Source: Vesta saturnalis (lineage: Eukaryota > Arthropoda > Insecta > Coleoptera > Lampyridae). Taken from it: a stretch of 64,000 nucleotides of DNA. The notes below the pieces were generated by a model. It was not told where the DNA came from. It saw nothing but the letters and a program-made list of their open reading frames with translations, and ran no database searches. The translations under genes were made by a program, and so were the position numbers. The stretch's first letter is position 1. Each line of letters begins with the position of its first letter. This document shows, piece after piece, positions 38,001 through 47,893 of the stretch. The stretch covers positions 602,501-666,500 of the forward strand of contig JARFJB010002416.1 in NCBI GenBank assembly GCA_036346205.1, written 5' to 3'.

Positions 38001-38682
38001 TTATAGAAATGTAACTATTAATATTAACCTTTAAGTGTAAAATTTCTTGCAACGCCCATCCCGAATCCCTTTCCGCAAACTCTTCTAATTTTGCTTGCAG
38101 TTTATCGAATACATGAGTTTTGTACCATTGTTTAAGATCGGTACCAACATCTATAAATGAATTTTTGGATGCAAACGTTTTTAAGCCAAGCTCAAGGTTT
38201 TGGGGTTGAATGAAATGACAAGATAAAACAACATTTACTTTTAGCATTTATTGCCGTAACATTGCATTAATTTTTCTCGAAAAACTTTTATAAGCACATT
38301 TCAAGAATACTAACGGGTCTTTAATATTTAAATTGGCTATAATACCTGTAAGTAATCTACCATTAAAGCAGGATTGTACATCGTGCCACTGCAAGTTACG
38401 TGAACTGATTGCTACACCAGCGCCTCTTTTATCTGAAGTGTGCCTTAATTGCTTTAATTTTGTCAGGTAACATTTGAGAATTGATAAATTACTTTCAAGT
38501 CTACGCGGATTTTCATTTACAGTATACATTTGAATTTTAATAAATTTTTTTAAATACCTGATATTATTTCTTAACATATGAATATGTCTGGTTATTTCGT
38601 CCTTAGTTTTCAATAATTTAACAGCATTGCGAATCACTTTAATTAATTCAGTACTTGTAACCGAAACCGAATTTATATTCAT
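35014..38682 (-). pseudogene. Protein-primed DNA polymerase B polyprotein, broken
   Basis: One former gene of about 1,220 codons, read from 38682 down. The N-terminal part (38682-38248) is followed by an in-frame stop at 38248-38250, then a region with RDSGWALQEI and NVKNNDEYCFLWAIASAL (38247-37477). A one-base slip in an A run at about 37491-37499 breaks a zinc-binding C-x2-C...H stretch. The next frame (37396-36206) has an endonuclease VII-like motif (CHICRKPF, then RDHDHLTGKYRSAAH, Cys) at about 36940-37050, the exonuclease region, and RGGVSQCSNRYA before an in-frame TAA. The frame 36190-35531 holds polymerase motif A (YYDVNNLYG) and motif B (KLMSNSVFGK). Motif C, YTDTDS, survives only in a shifted frame at about 35388-35412. 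The last conserved stretch (FTIKQNK) runs into the satellite, so the C-terminus is lost. This polymerase family (DNA_pol_B_2) replicates Polintons, adintoviruses and linear plasmids by protein priming. Confidence 0.9.
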
Positions 38683-39090
38683 ATCTAATTATTTTAATTG
38701 CTTATTTACCTTAGAAGCTATAATATTCAATGCAAACAAGTATTATTTAAATTCACACAAACGAACAATTTTAAAAATTTTAAACTGGGGAGTAACCGTT
38801 TTGTTAACTATTTTCAGACTACAAAAACGCTTTAGCTGCGATATCTGTCATCTTACCGTACATCATCGGTTTATATACCTTTTCAAGTTAACGATAGAGG
38901 GTATAATAACCCGAAGGTCAACGAGTTCATGGCACATTGATGTCCTTCAAAAGATAAAAAATAGAGCAAGGTTATAAAATAGTAAAGCGCATAAGACAAT
39001 ACATAATGTACCAAGACCGCTTTTCAATGCCGCAAGAGATTATCAACCAAAAAACGCTTAGAGTTACCTTTTCTTCCGTGGGGTGAATGA
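38683..39090. other. Upstream flank of the polB gene
   Basis: AT-rich stretch before the minus-strand polB start, where a promoter would lie. No element is distinct enough to call. Confidence 0.35.
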
Positions 39091-39668
39091 CCCCAAGCAA
39101 AATTGCAAAAAAATGTAATTTGACACCCCAAAATTGACAAAAAATGTAATTTGACACCCCAAAATTGCCAAAAAATGTAATTTGACACCCCAAAATTGCC
39201 AAAACAATGTAATTTGACACCAAAATTGCAAAAATGCAATTTGACACCCCAAAATTGCCAAAAATGTAATTTGACGCCCCAAAATTGCCAAAAATGTAAT
39301 TTGACACCCCAAAATTGCCAAAAAATGTAATTTGACACCTCAAAATTGCCAAAATATGTAATTTGACACCCCAAAATTGCCAAAAAATGTAATTTGACAC
39401 CCCAGAATTGCCAAAAAATTTAATTTGACACCCCAAAATTGCCAAAAAATGTAATTTGACACCCCAAAATTGCCAAAAAATGTCATTTGACACCCCAAAA
39501 TTGCCAAAACAAATATAATTTGACACCCCAAAATTGTCAAAAAATCTCATTTGACACCCCAAAAGTGCCAAGAAATGTAATTAGGCACCCCCAAAATTGC
39601 CAAAAAAATGTAATTTGACACCCCCAAAATTGCCAAAAAAAAGTAATTTGACACCCCAAAATTGTCTA
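39091..39668 (+). repeat. 31-bp minisatellite (TTTGACACCCCAAAATTGCC...)
   Basis: About 18-19 tandem units with consensus AATTTGACACCCCAAAATTG followed by CCAAAAAATGT. Lengths vary at the A run and the C run (CCCC or CCCCC). It yields long Phe/Gly/Val/Gln-rich open frames on the minus strand that I attribute to the repeat alone. It lies 0.4 kb upstream of the polB start. Confidence 0.95.
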
Positions 39669-39774
39669 TACTGGATGTCGATAAAATATTTTAGGTATTT
39701 ACTACTAATTTTATAGATCACGTATTCACCTTGGTTTAGTCCCTTAACCTTATTTAAGTTAATGAGCTATTCCC

Positions 39775-40020
39775 ACATATGTTTGATCATTACCCTTATC
39801 ATTTCCGTTTGTTTTACCAACGTTAACAAAACCTATACGTATAAAAGTTAACAAAACGCTGACACATGTTCGTTTATTATCCTTATCATTTACGCTTGTT
39901 TTGCCAACGTTAACAAAAACGTATACGTACAAAAGTTAAAAAAATGCTGACACATACGTTCGTTCATTATCCTTACCATTTCCGCTTGTTTTGTCAACGT
40001 TAACAAAACCTATACGTACA
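39775..40020 (+). repeat. Three tandem ~90-bp repeats
   Basis: Three imperfect copies of a unit containing TTATCATTTCCG(T/C)TTGTTTT, then CAACGTTAACAAAAC, then TATACGTA, starting at about 39785, 39875 and 39960. Confidence 0.8.
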
Positions 40021-40065
40021 TATAATTTGAACATTACACATCTTATTCAGTTATTATACGTACTG

Positions 40066-40068
<3 letters not shown>

Positions 40069-40111
<43 letters not shown>
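40069..40111. repeat. (AT)n microsatellite
   Basis: Uninterrupted alternating AT of about 43 bases, just downstream of the Penelope-like element's 3' side. Confidence 0.97.
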
Positions 40112-40113
<2 letters not shown>

Positions 40114-40164
40114 AATAAGACAATTTTTCTTTAAAACTTGTGTAAATAAACGTAAAAATTAATT

Positions 40165-40203
40165 CAACGTTTCGGGAACGTCCTTTGTTCCCTTTGACAA
40201 GAA
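40165..40203 (-). ncRNA. Possible hammerhead-ribozyme remnant of the Penelope-like element
   Basis: On the minus strand: TGTCAAA, then a perfect GGGAAC...GTTCCC hairpin, then CGAAACGTT. Penelope-like elements carry hammerhead ribozymes with a CUGANGA core, a stem II hairpin and a GAAA core. The hairpin and GAAA half are present here, but the CUGANGA half reads TGTCAAA, so it would be inactive. Tentative. Confidence 0.35.
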
Positions 40204-41400
40204 TTTATTTGACAATTACAGGAATTGAAATAAGGTAACTATTTTTAACAAGTACAAAATATGAAACAAGGTAACTAATTTAATTTAAATCTGGACGGGT
40301 GTGTTTGACTTCGGGTAGTTGGTCTAGTATGTGATGTAGAAGGTGCAGAAGTGGGGACGCCTGGAATAGTTGCAGCATAAGTGTTTGAAATTGCTGGAAG
40401 ATTTGGAGTTGGTTGAAATGTAGAATCAACTTGTTTAATGATATTCTTCCAAATTTGTGGCATTCTAGAAGTGTCATCTCGTTTATTGAGGGCGTTTGGT
40501 CTTCTTTCAATTTCAACTGCTTCTCTAATAATTCTTGCTTGTAAGGTATATACAGGTGCAATTAAACGGATATTGTTGGTATTAATTTGGTGTCCTGTAT
40601 CTAAATGATGTGTAGCTAAAGACGATGAAGGATTGTGCTGTTTAATTGCTAGTTGGTGTTCATCGGCTCTCGCATATAATATTCTGTTAGTTTGTCCTAT
40701 TAAGTTCTTCGACAGTTGTTGCACGGTATCTCATACACTCCTTGGCTTTCATTAGGAACTTTGTCTTTGGGGTTTCTTAAAAGTTGGGACAAAGTTGAAT
40801 GTGGTTTGAATACCGGTCTGAAGTCGTTTTGGGAAATTTCTTTGCTATTCTGTCTGTAATTCCTTTATATAAGGTAGAATAACAGGAATCTTTCGTTCAT
40901 TGTTTGAAAGCTATTATTTCTTGGTCTTCTTATTTCGTTGGTAATTTTCAATATTTCTTGATCTTTGTATCCATTTTGAACTAGTATTTTATTAATAGTC
41001 TTCATCTCTTCCGTTCTAGAATTTTGGTCAGATAAGTGGTAAGAGCGGTATATCAAGGATTTCATAACGCTACGTAATTGACCAGGATGGTGATGCGAGA
41101 GAGTTCAAGTATCTATTCGTATGTGTTGGTTTTCGATAAACTTTGTGTGTAAATTTACCATTAGGAAGTCTTGTTATTAGGGTGTCCAAAAAAGGGAGTG
41201 AATTATTTTCTTCAACTTCCATAGTAAATTTAATGTTGTCGTGAATGTTGTTAATATGTCCTAGAAAATGGTTCAAGTTTCCTTTTCCATGGGGCCAAAC
41301 TACAAATGTGTCGTCAACATAACGAAACCAACATTTAGGTTTTAAATCTGCAGAATTTAAAGCAATGGTTTCAAAATGTTCCAAGAAAACCAAGAATAAC
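40204..41400 (-). mobile_element. Penelope-like retroelement, 5'-truncated
   Basis: A minus-strand fragment covering the C-terminal half of the single Penelope ORF, in the order RT catalytic region, thumb, GIY-YIG endonuclease. It begins about 41400, within the RT just before the catalytic motif, and ends with the stop at 40275 and a short 3' region. 5' truncation is usual for elements copied by target-primed reverse transcription. It sits inside the polB element and so arrived after it. Confidence 0.9.
40275..41393 (-). pseudogene. Penelope-like RT and GIY-YIG endonuclease, frameshifted
   Basis: The first piece (41393-41070) has the RT catalytic motif WFRYVDDTFVVW followed by the family signature NSLPFLDTLI and VYRKPTHTNRYLN. 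The second (41065-40865) is the thumb/linker with SQ-rich and NGYKDQEIL segments. The third (40724-40275) is the endonuclease part, with LIGQTNRILYARADEH and LATHHLDTGHQI, where GQTxR-x-R-x-EH is the core of the Penelope GIY-YIG nuclease. The GIY-YIG start itself lies in a broken stretch near 40740. A Pro/Thr-rich tail (TRPTTRSQTHPSRF) closes it. Frame changes at about 41067 and 40740-40860 inactivate it. Confidence 0.9.
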
Positions 41401-41403
41401 GAG

Positions 41404-41935
41404 CAAAAACCTCAAATTCTACAGAATTTGTTAGTACAATCTTCTGTATCGCTACCTCAGCCACGCCTGCTGATATCCGGTTATCAGCATCCGGGATAGC
41501 GATATAGAGGACGATTTACCCGCTACTTTGAAAAGTAAGTTACTTATTTCTTAATGTATGTTTAGTTATTGCATTATTAATGTGGTTCATTTTCCACTTA
41601 CAGTATCACTCTTGCCACTACCGTGGCTGCAACACCGGGGTGGATGCGTGTGGAAAAGATTTAACCCTACTGGACATACCGTCCCAAGGACAGCAGCTCC
41701 CGAGACAGGCCAACCTCGAGTCTGCTGTCAGGTTAAATCGATTAAGGAGACGAATTTAGAATTGATTCGAGACTATGCATCTCAAACCAAGAGAGGTGAC
41801 TGAAAGTCGAAATCGTGTGGCTCGACTGACGATGGAGTTAGCTGAGGCCACCGAAGAGTTGCTGTACGCTGAAAAGACGGGGCGAAATGCCGAATTAGTG
41901 TTTAGGGCATTAGATAATATGGACCCTTAGTTTAT
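41404..41935 (+). pseudogene. Eroded spliced gene fragment of unknown function
   Basis: Coding-like stretches in linked plus-strand frames. Near 41410-41500 one reads QILQNLLVQSS and PQPRLLISGYQHP, then after a frame change DSDIEDDLPATLK to 41537. A short intron follows, with donor AA|GTAAGTTA (about 41538) and acceptor CACTTACAG (ends 41604), about 67 bp long. Downstream are LTLLDIPSQGQQLP and ETNLELIRDYASQTK, then REVTESRNRVARLTMEL to RALDNMDP and a stop at 41928-41930. An AATAAATAAATG polyadenylation-like signal lies at about 42000. The C-terminal part looks like a charged helix or coiled coil. I do not recognise the family. At least two frame changes remain after allowing for the intron. 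Confidence 0.5.
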
Positions 41936-42718
41936 ATATTAAGTAATTAGTTATAGGTTAGTTTTTTTTAGTAAAGTAAGTAAAGTGTAGATTTTCAAAT
42001 AAATAAATGTTTTAATTCTTTTACTTTTTTCCTTAAGGTAAAATATTCACATCATCTATCACTATAAAGTGTACAGATAAAAATATTTGATAAAAAATAT
42101 AATTATAAATTTCAAAATGATAATAAATTTTAATTTCTTACATGATTATCATTTATTCATTAAATATTATACCTAACATTTTAAAAGTTCTTCACTATAG
42201 ATATAAATTTCCGAATGAAACACTAACTGACGTAATATTTAGAATTGAACATAAACTCAAATTTTTTGTACATGATTTAAAATGTATTTCATTAATATTT
42301 ACTAAACATTAAAATCTTACGTTCTATAGAATAAATTTCTATATGTAAACATACGAACTTATATTTAATATAAATATATCTCAAATACAATTTTATAAAA
42401 TTACTTTTTTTTAAGCAATAATGTCCTTATATTTGAAACTCTTACTTCAGGTTTTACCGTAATATTTAAATAATCTTCATTAACATTCTTAATTTATTTT
42501 AAAATGTACATCTATTTCTTAAACTCTTATCTTAGTTCACTGTAATTTCAATTCCCTATCTCATTCTTCTATTATTAATCTTTAATCTTTGTTGAGAGTT
42601 TCTACTTCGCGATAATTTACTTTCACCATTTTCTTTGAAATATATTTTATATGAATAACCAGTTACGTACGTTCCCTACTTTATCAATGATATCTTTCTC
42701 ACAAAAGGCAATCCTATA
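41936..42718. other. No gene recognised
   Basis: Very AT-rich. Apart from the polyadenylation-like AAATAAATAAATG near 42000 it holds nothing I can name. Confidence 0.5.
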
Positions 42719-42720
42719 TG

Positions 42721-42784
<64 letters not shown>
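42719..42784. repeat. (TA)n microsatellite
   Basis: About 66 bases of alternating TA. Confidence 0.97.
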
Positions 42785-42787
<3 letters not shown>

Positions 42788-43540
42788 TGTATTCCTCTCA
42801 TCGTTACTCTTGTTGACCTCTGAATGATCTTGAAGTTTTGAAAGTCGTAACCTTGAAGTGGAGTATTCACCTTCAATGAACTCATGACCTACTTTTTATG
42901 CATAGCTTACGAGATCGTCGTCGTCGTCGTCGTCGTGACCTTCAAGTGGAGTAGATTTAGATTTCTACGAATTGTAGTATGATGATGACCTAGCAATTTC
43001 TATTTTTAGCTTTAAATTTTGATCTAAATGTGTCCTTCATTTGAGTACCTCTTACGTGTTTAAATTTGTTAAATACCCACCTTGTCCTACTTTTAGTTTA
43101 GAAACACTAAGAAGTTTCATACGATACCCCTACAGATCAATAACCTTTGACCTTGACCACACCATTTTTAGACTTCTAAGAATTGTAATATGATGATGAT
43201 GACATTGTAATTTCTATTTTTTAGCTTCTGACCTTGACATACAAATTTCCCCGCCAAAACGTTTGACCGCAGAGTGACCTTGTAGTATGATGAGGATGGT
43301 GACATTGCAATTTCTATTTTTAGCTTGAAGTGAAGTATTCACCTTCAATGAACTCATGACCTACTTTTTATGCATAGCTTACGAGATCGTCGTGACCTTG
43401 AAGTGGAGTAGCTCCTGCCTTACATTACTACTACCGATATATGAAATGTGTACGATGTCCTTGACCTTGACCAGAAACACTCGTAGAAAAAGTATAGTAG
43501 AAAAGTGGAGTAGCTCCGGCCTTACATTACTACTAATTAG
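42785..43540. repeat. Interspersed direct-repeat block with (GTC)n
   Basis: A roughly 65-bp segment (AGTATTCACCTTCAATGAAC through GCATAGCTTACGAGATCGTC) occurs at about 42860-42925 and again at 43334-43398. GACCTTGA(A/C) and TTTCTATTTTTAGCTT motifs recur between and after. The first copy is extended by a (GTC)n run at about 42914-42938. No coding frame. Confidence 0.8.
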
Positions 43541-43546
43541 TAATAA

Positions 43547-44272
43547 ACTCCAGATATTGAACTGAGATCGACTTCTTGCAAAACATACAGGTTATTAGCA
43601 TTAAAAAAGATAAAGAGCTTTTAATAGTTTATTATAAGTAATACTATTTTTAAGATTACATGAAAACACATCTCATGTATCAACAGCTGCATTACCATTA
43701 TCATCCTTCTTACCTATTAGAACTTCAGTTAGCTCTTCCTTTTCCTCTGGTTTCGAGTGTTTACCCGTATCATGTGTTATACGATAATTCTTTAAGGCTA
43801 ATGAATGTTTTCTGTAATAGAGGTTGATTGTGGCTCCACCTAGTAGTACATTTTTAAAAACTAGTACAACTCGATGGCGTGTGTGTGTAATGTCAACTCA
43901 GCATTAGAATCACATTGCTTTGTAAGGATTTTTGTCTGCCCAATTACAGTATTCAGTAGGTTGATATACAGGTTGAAATGAAAATTCAAGTGGTTTATTA
44001 TTGAATTCATCAATACCATCTCATCACGGTCAACTGGTGTAAAGCTGTTGTAAACTTGCACTCGAACCCAGACGAAAAAGAAGAGGTAACTGAAGATCTA
44101 ATAAATAAGGAGGATGATAATTATAATGTAGCTATTGATACATGAAATCTGTTTTTATGTAATCTTAAAAATAGTATTATTTATGATAAATTATTTAAAG
44201 TCCTTTATCTTTTTATTACTGGTAATAACTTAGATGTTTCGCCAGAAGTCGATTTCAGTTCAATATCTTGAT
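43547..44272. repeat. Inverted repeat, ~190-bp arms, ~340-bp loop
   Basis: The left arm 43547-43740 (from AGATATTGAACTGAGATCGA to AGAACTTCAGTT) matches the reverse complement of 44083-44272 at about 85% by eye. It lies just inside the right inverted end of the polB element. Confidence 0.82.
43880..44062 (-). pseudogene. Short coding remnant of unknown function
   Basis: Within the loop of the inverted repeat, minus strand. It reads VYNSFTPVDRDEMVLM and then, after one frame change, FNNKPLEFSFQPVYQPTEY and CNWADKNPYKAM before a stop. Residue composition looks protein-like. No family recognised. By position it may be a remnant of a gene of the polB element. Confidence 0.35.
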
Positions 44273-44344
44273 TTTACTTCTATATTACTTTGCGATTTAA
44301 AATTGGACTGTAATTAAAAACCTGTTTATGTATTTGGCTTGCTC

Positions 44345-44800
44345 GATTTGATTGATTGATTTGTATGATTGAGAAGGATTTGATTGATCAGAGAACAGGG
44401 TCTGAGCGGAGTCTATGGACCCTGACAAAGGGCGATGACCTGAGAAAAAGTTCAGACCTATAGTTATATAGTTGTCTTATGAGATAGTATGAAGACACCC
44501 TTATTAGAACGATATTTCAAATTTCCCACCGTAACAAAAATGCCCGACAAGCCTCGCCCCCAAAATTACTGGCAAGGTGGCCGATAGGCAATACCCACAA
44601 AATTCCCGACAAAATGGACTAATCAGAAACCAGGGACACGCCACTGCCGTCCAATCATAGCTTGAGGCTGTAAAAATATTCTTTACAGTAAAATCTAGGT
44701 TAAGTTCGTTAATGAGTAAATTCCAACCAGTGGCGGAGCATTTTTTGGGTGTCATAGTTAATCGCATGGTGATGGTGTAATAGTCTTTTGTAGAGAGTTG
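44345..44800 (-). repeat. Right inverted repeat of the polB element
   Basis: Reverse complement of the left end. Blocks such as CCAACCAGTGGCGGAG, GGCAAGGTGGCCGATAGGCA and AAACCAGGGACACGCCACTGC pair with the left copy in order. The inner side keeps a GATTTGATTGATTGATTTG remnant of the satellite. Confidence 0.85.
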
Positions 44801-45727
44801 ATAACTGTTGAATTCCGAGTATCTTCTATTTTTGGATTTTTTTTCATAAATTTAAGGTAGGATCTGATTTTTGTAAATTCAGACGATGGAAGCAAATCTT
44901 CGTCTATAAAGTGAGTCTGTTAAATATAATACGTTTTTGGGCATTACAGCTAAGAGATTCGTTTGTTTAGGTATTGCCGAAGTACTGCAAGTAGTCATAA
45001 TTACTGCGGGATATGACTTCATCCCGAAATCTACCTGACCAATTATAAACTATTTAAGGGAACCAAATACTATCCTAAGAGTTGTAAGCGGTGGGAGCAA
45101 TGTGGCAGTAATGTTAAAAGCATAACCCCGCTGTCCTTGTCATGTGTAGCTTGTTCGTATGTAACATGATGGTCCGTCGAGAACTAATGTTCTCTGTAAT
45201 TTTTTTAAGAGAGAACGAACATTAGTGAGATCATAGTGTCATTAACGTTAACTGCTTTTTAATGAAAAGGTTTCAGTGAGTTTGCTGAAATGTATGGCAC
45301 GTCTTAAATTAGTGAATTGTGGTATGCTTGTAGATAGTTCATGGTGGCTCTTTAAAAAGTCAGTGTTCTAGTTAGATAACGCGGATATGGATTTAACCTG
45401 ATTATATTGCAATTACATCGTTTTATGTTGAAGGCAGATATGTGCGTTTGGTCAAATTTTTAGGAGAGAGACCGTACTCTTTTTCATTGACACGTAGTGA
45501 TCTGAGAAAGACACTGTTCGTTACGTGCATTATAATTGGGTTTTACCTGCAACAAAAAGAAATAGGACTAGGTACGTCATGTTGGAGCACAATGACAATA
45601 ATTCCACTCGTAATGGTTAAGCAGTGATACTCAAACTATTACGTTAATTTTTAAACCATAGAAATACATTTATATCATATTAAATGGTTTATAATTCTAT
45701 CCAGTACATTATTACCTACCAACTGCT
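44801..45727. other. No gene recognised
   Basis: Spacer between the polB element and the Tc1/mariner-like element. I looked for a continuation of the LINE fragment from 33.3 kb and did not see one. Confidence 0.5.
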
Positions 45728-47893
45728 TACCCTTACTTATGTTAAACTCACTAAGTTATCATTTTCATATGTAATACCATAAATACAAAGAAATTATTGT
45801 ATAATTTAATGTTTAATCACGAGTGCTTGATAAAGTCGATTCGCGCACAAATGCTTTTTGTAAGATTTATCAAGCACAAGTCTACCACATTTTTGAAAAA
45901 TTACACAATAATTTTCAACGCACGAATGGTATTCAATTAGATAAATTGCATTTCGAATAACTAGAAATTGTATATTCAATTAAGCTGTCATTTACATTGT
46001 GTCAGAAATTTTAAATTTTTGAGGTTTTACTATGGTATTATCCAGAAAAAATACAGTTATTGGTTTAAAATCAAAGAAATGCAATTCTCGGTAAATACAT
46101 CAATAATAATATGTAAGCTGTAACATTCTTCAACCATGTCTGCTGAATCACTCTCATTTAGAGAAAATAATAATGGTTTAACGGTTACATCGAGCGCTTT
46201 TTCGCGAGACTTCTCAAACAGTTTTTTTTCCACACCTCACTATTGCATTTTTTCGACTCTTCCCACATTTGCATTACAGCCGCATCGGAGTAACCATTCA
46301 TACATATGCGCTAATCATAGTATGACTTGCAAATTCCCCTAATATTTTCATTCGCATTGAAATGACAGTGATATGGCGGTAATCTGAAATGCCCGTGTTC
46401 GCAAATGACGTTGCCCACGACGTATTACTTTTCATATTTGTGCTTTTTGGCAAAATTTAAAAGTTCTATATTAAAATCTGTGACCGCAAAGTCATTATTT
46501 TTCATTTTTAACCACTTTTGCAACTCCCTTTTTCCATGAAATAGATGACATTTTTTCTACAACATGCGAGTGGTATAATGAGTTGTCCATAGTAAATAAA
46601 AATTGTTCTTGTAGATTAAGTAATAGTTGATAAACAAGCTGCATCCATGTTATCGTGGAAATCAAACAATTTGGAGTGCACAGCGAATATTGAACTGCTA
46701 TTTTCAATAAAACCGTCTTGCTTTCCGGTGTATAATATGATAAACCTTTTACCATTAGACGAATAGTTTGCATTTTTTACACTTTTTAATATATCGTCTT
46801 GCCAAAGCCTCTTCTATAATACTCTAGAAAATTCCCACGTTTAATCTAGAAATACAACTAGTAGAGGTGATAGTTGCATATTATGGACGTACTTTTTTAA
46901 AAAAATGTTATCTTGCAGATGCAACATTCCCTTTCTCGTACAGCGCTCGCCGATTACAATCTTGCTTTTAAATTTGAATCGAATGCTATTCAATGTGTTA
47001 GTTACGGTTGCCATAGATGCTACTAGTAATTATTTTTCTGCTAACGGTTTTCTGCGTTTCTAATATAACCACGTTCTTTTGGGCATATTTCTCATAAATG
47101 ATATTTCGAATAGCACGTTTTAGATCTTTATGTGTATCACCTGTTTTAACCTTCTTACGAGGTTTCTGGAAAATTTTAGGGAACAGGAGATCTCTTTTCT
47201 TACTCTCGGCGATATTTTGAATGTAGGCACACTGATTTTTTAGGTCTCGGCTGTTCTTCCTCGCACTGCCCCAACGTTCAAAGTTATCCTTTTCTCAACA
47301 GAAATATTTGTACTCATTAAACGCAAGCTCCTGGCAACGTTGGTTTAAACGTTTTCCGGGCATTTTCAAATTGAAAACACAAACGTACAGCCGCAACTAA
47401 ATAGGAATGCAATTCGTTTAGAATTTAGATTAAATAGCTATTATTCCACTAATTATCTTCCAATAACATTAAAATCACGTTATTAAAGATCATATCTAAT
47501 TACACACTTTGCATTTGATGATAATAAACCTTAATTAATAACACATTTACGAGTACACATGTGACTTTAGTAAACTTCTGATTTAAGAATTTTAATTACT
47601 TTCTATATTGATAATCATTATTTTTGGAAAGTTAAATTCCAAATTGCGAATACAAAATTTATAGTTTTTTAAATGTAATTCTCTAGTTGAATACCATTCG
47701 TGTGAAGGAAATTTTTATATAAGTTCTCAAAGATGTCTAACAATTGTGTTTTATAAATCTCACAAAAATGCATTCATGCATGAATCAATTTTATCACTTA
47801 TGATTAGGCATTAAATAATCCAATGATTTCCATGCACTTATGGTGTTACATATGAAAATGATAACTTAGTGAGTTTAATACAAGTAAGGTGAC
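45728..47893 (-). mobile_element. Tc1/mariner-superfamily transposon, degenerate, long TIRs
   Basis: About 2.17 kb. The ends carry TIRs of about 250 bp: outer parts share TTAAACTCACTAAGTTATCA, TTTCATATGTAA and, farther in, ACGAATGGTATTCAA, inverted at 47650-47893. By eye they are about 65-75% identical. One degenerate minus-strand transposase lies between. I could not prove the expected TA duplication because the outermost bases are eroded. Confidence 0.85.
46130..47363 (-). pseudogene. Tc1/mariner-type (DDE_3) transposase, degenerate
   Basis: The start ATG 47363-47361 gives MPGKRLNQRCQELAFNEYKYF, followed by an in-frame TGA. Basic residues follow (KPRKKVKTGDTHKDLKRAIR). Farther on is FTMDNSLYHSHVVEKM (second catalytic Asp in the DNxxYHS motif). 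After a frame change come ELQKWLKMKNNDF and FRLPPYHCHFNANENIRG, the counterpart of the usual RLPPYHC-(D/x)-(L/F)NPIE motif with the catalytic Glu kept. It ends with WEESKK, EVWKK and an acidic tail (NESDSADMVEE) as in this insect family. The first Asp region is unrecognisable. Multiple stops and frameshifts make it inactive. Confidence 0.82.

Larger units (their letters stand above)
33340..44800. mobile_element. Composite ~11.4-kb polB element with inverted ends (Polinton/adintovirus-like)
   Basis: Two diverged inverted repeats of about 0.4 kb (33340-33722 and 44345-44800, roughly 70% identity by eye) bracket the interval. Next to both lie traces of the same AATCAATCA repeat, expanded to 1.3 kb on the left and present as a short remnant on the right (44340-44390). 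Inside is a minus-strand protein-primed DNA polymerase B gene ending at the left satellite. Terminal inverted repeats plus pPolB near one end is the plan of Polinton/Maverick and adintovirus-type elements. I see no retrovirus-like integrase, ATPase, maturation protease or capsid gene. The exact termini and a 6-bp target duplication could not be fixed. The interior has also gained a Penelope-like element and minisatellites. Confidence 0.72.

Noticed and set aside
38972..39571. Minus-strand frames of up to 199 residues rich in Phe, Gly, Val and Gln
   Set aside because: They are translations of the 31-bp minisatellite in three frames, not a protein gene.
39091..39668. Regular 31-bp repeats considered as a CRISPR array
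   Set aside because: There are no unique spacers between units, no cas genes, and the context is eukaryotic; it is a head-to-tail minisatellite.
42785..43540. Direct-repeat block considered as a coding repeat gene
   Set aside because: Units are interrupted by stops in all frames and spaced irregularly.
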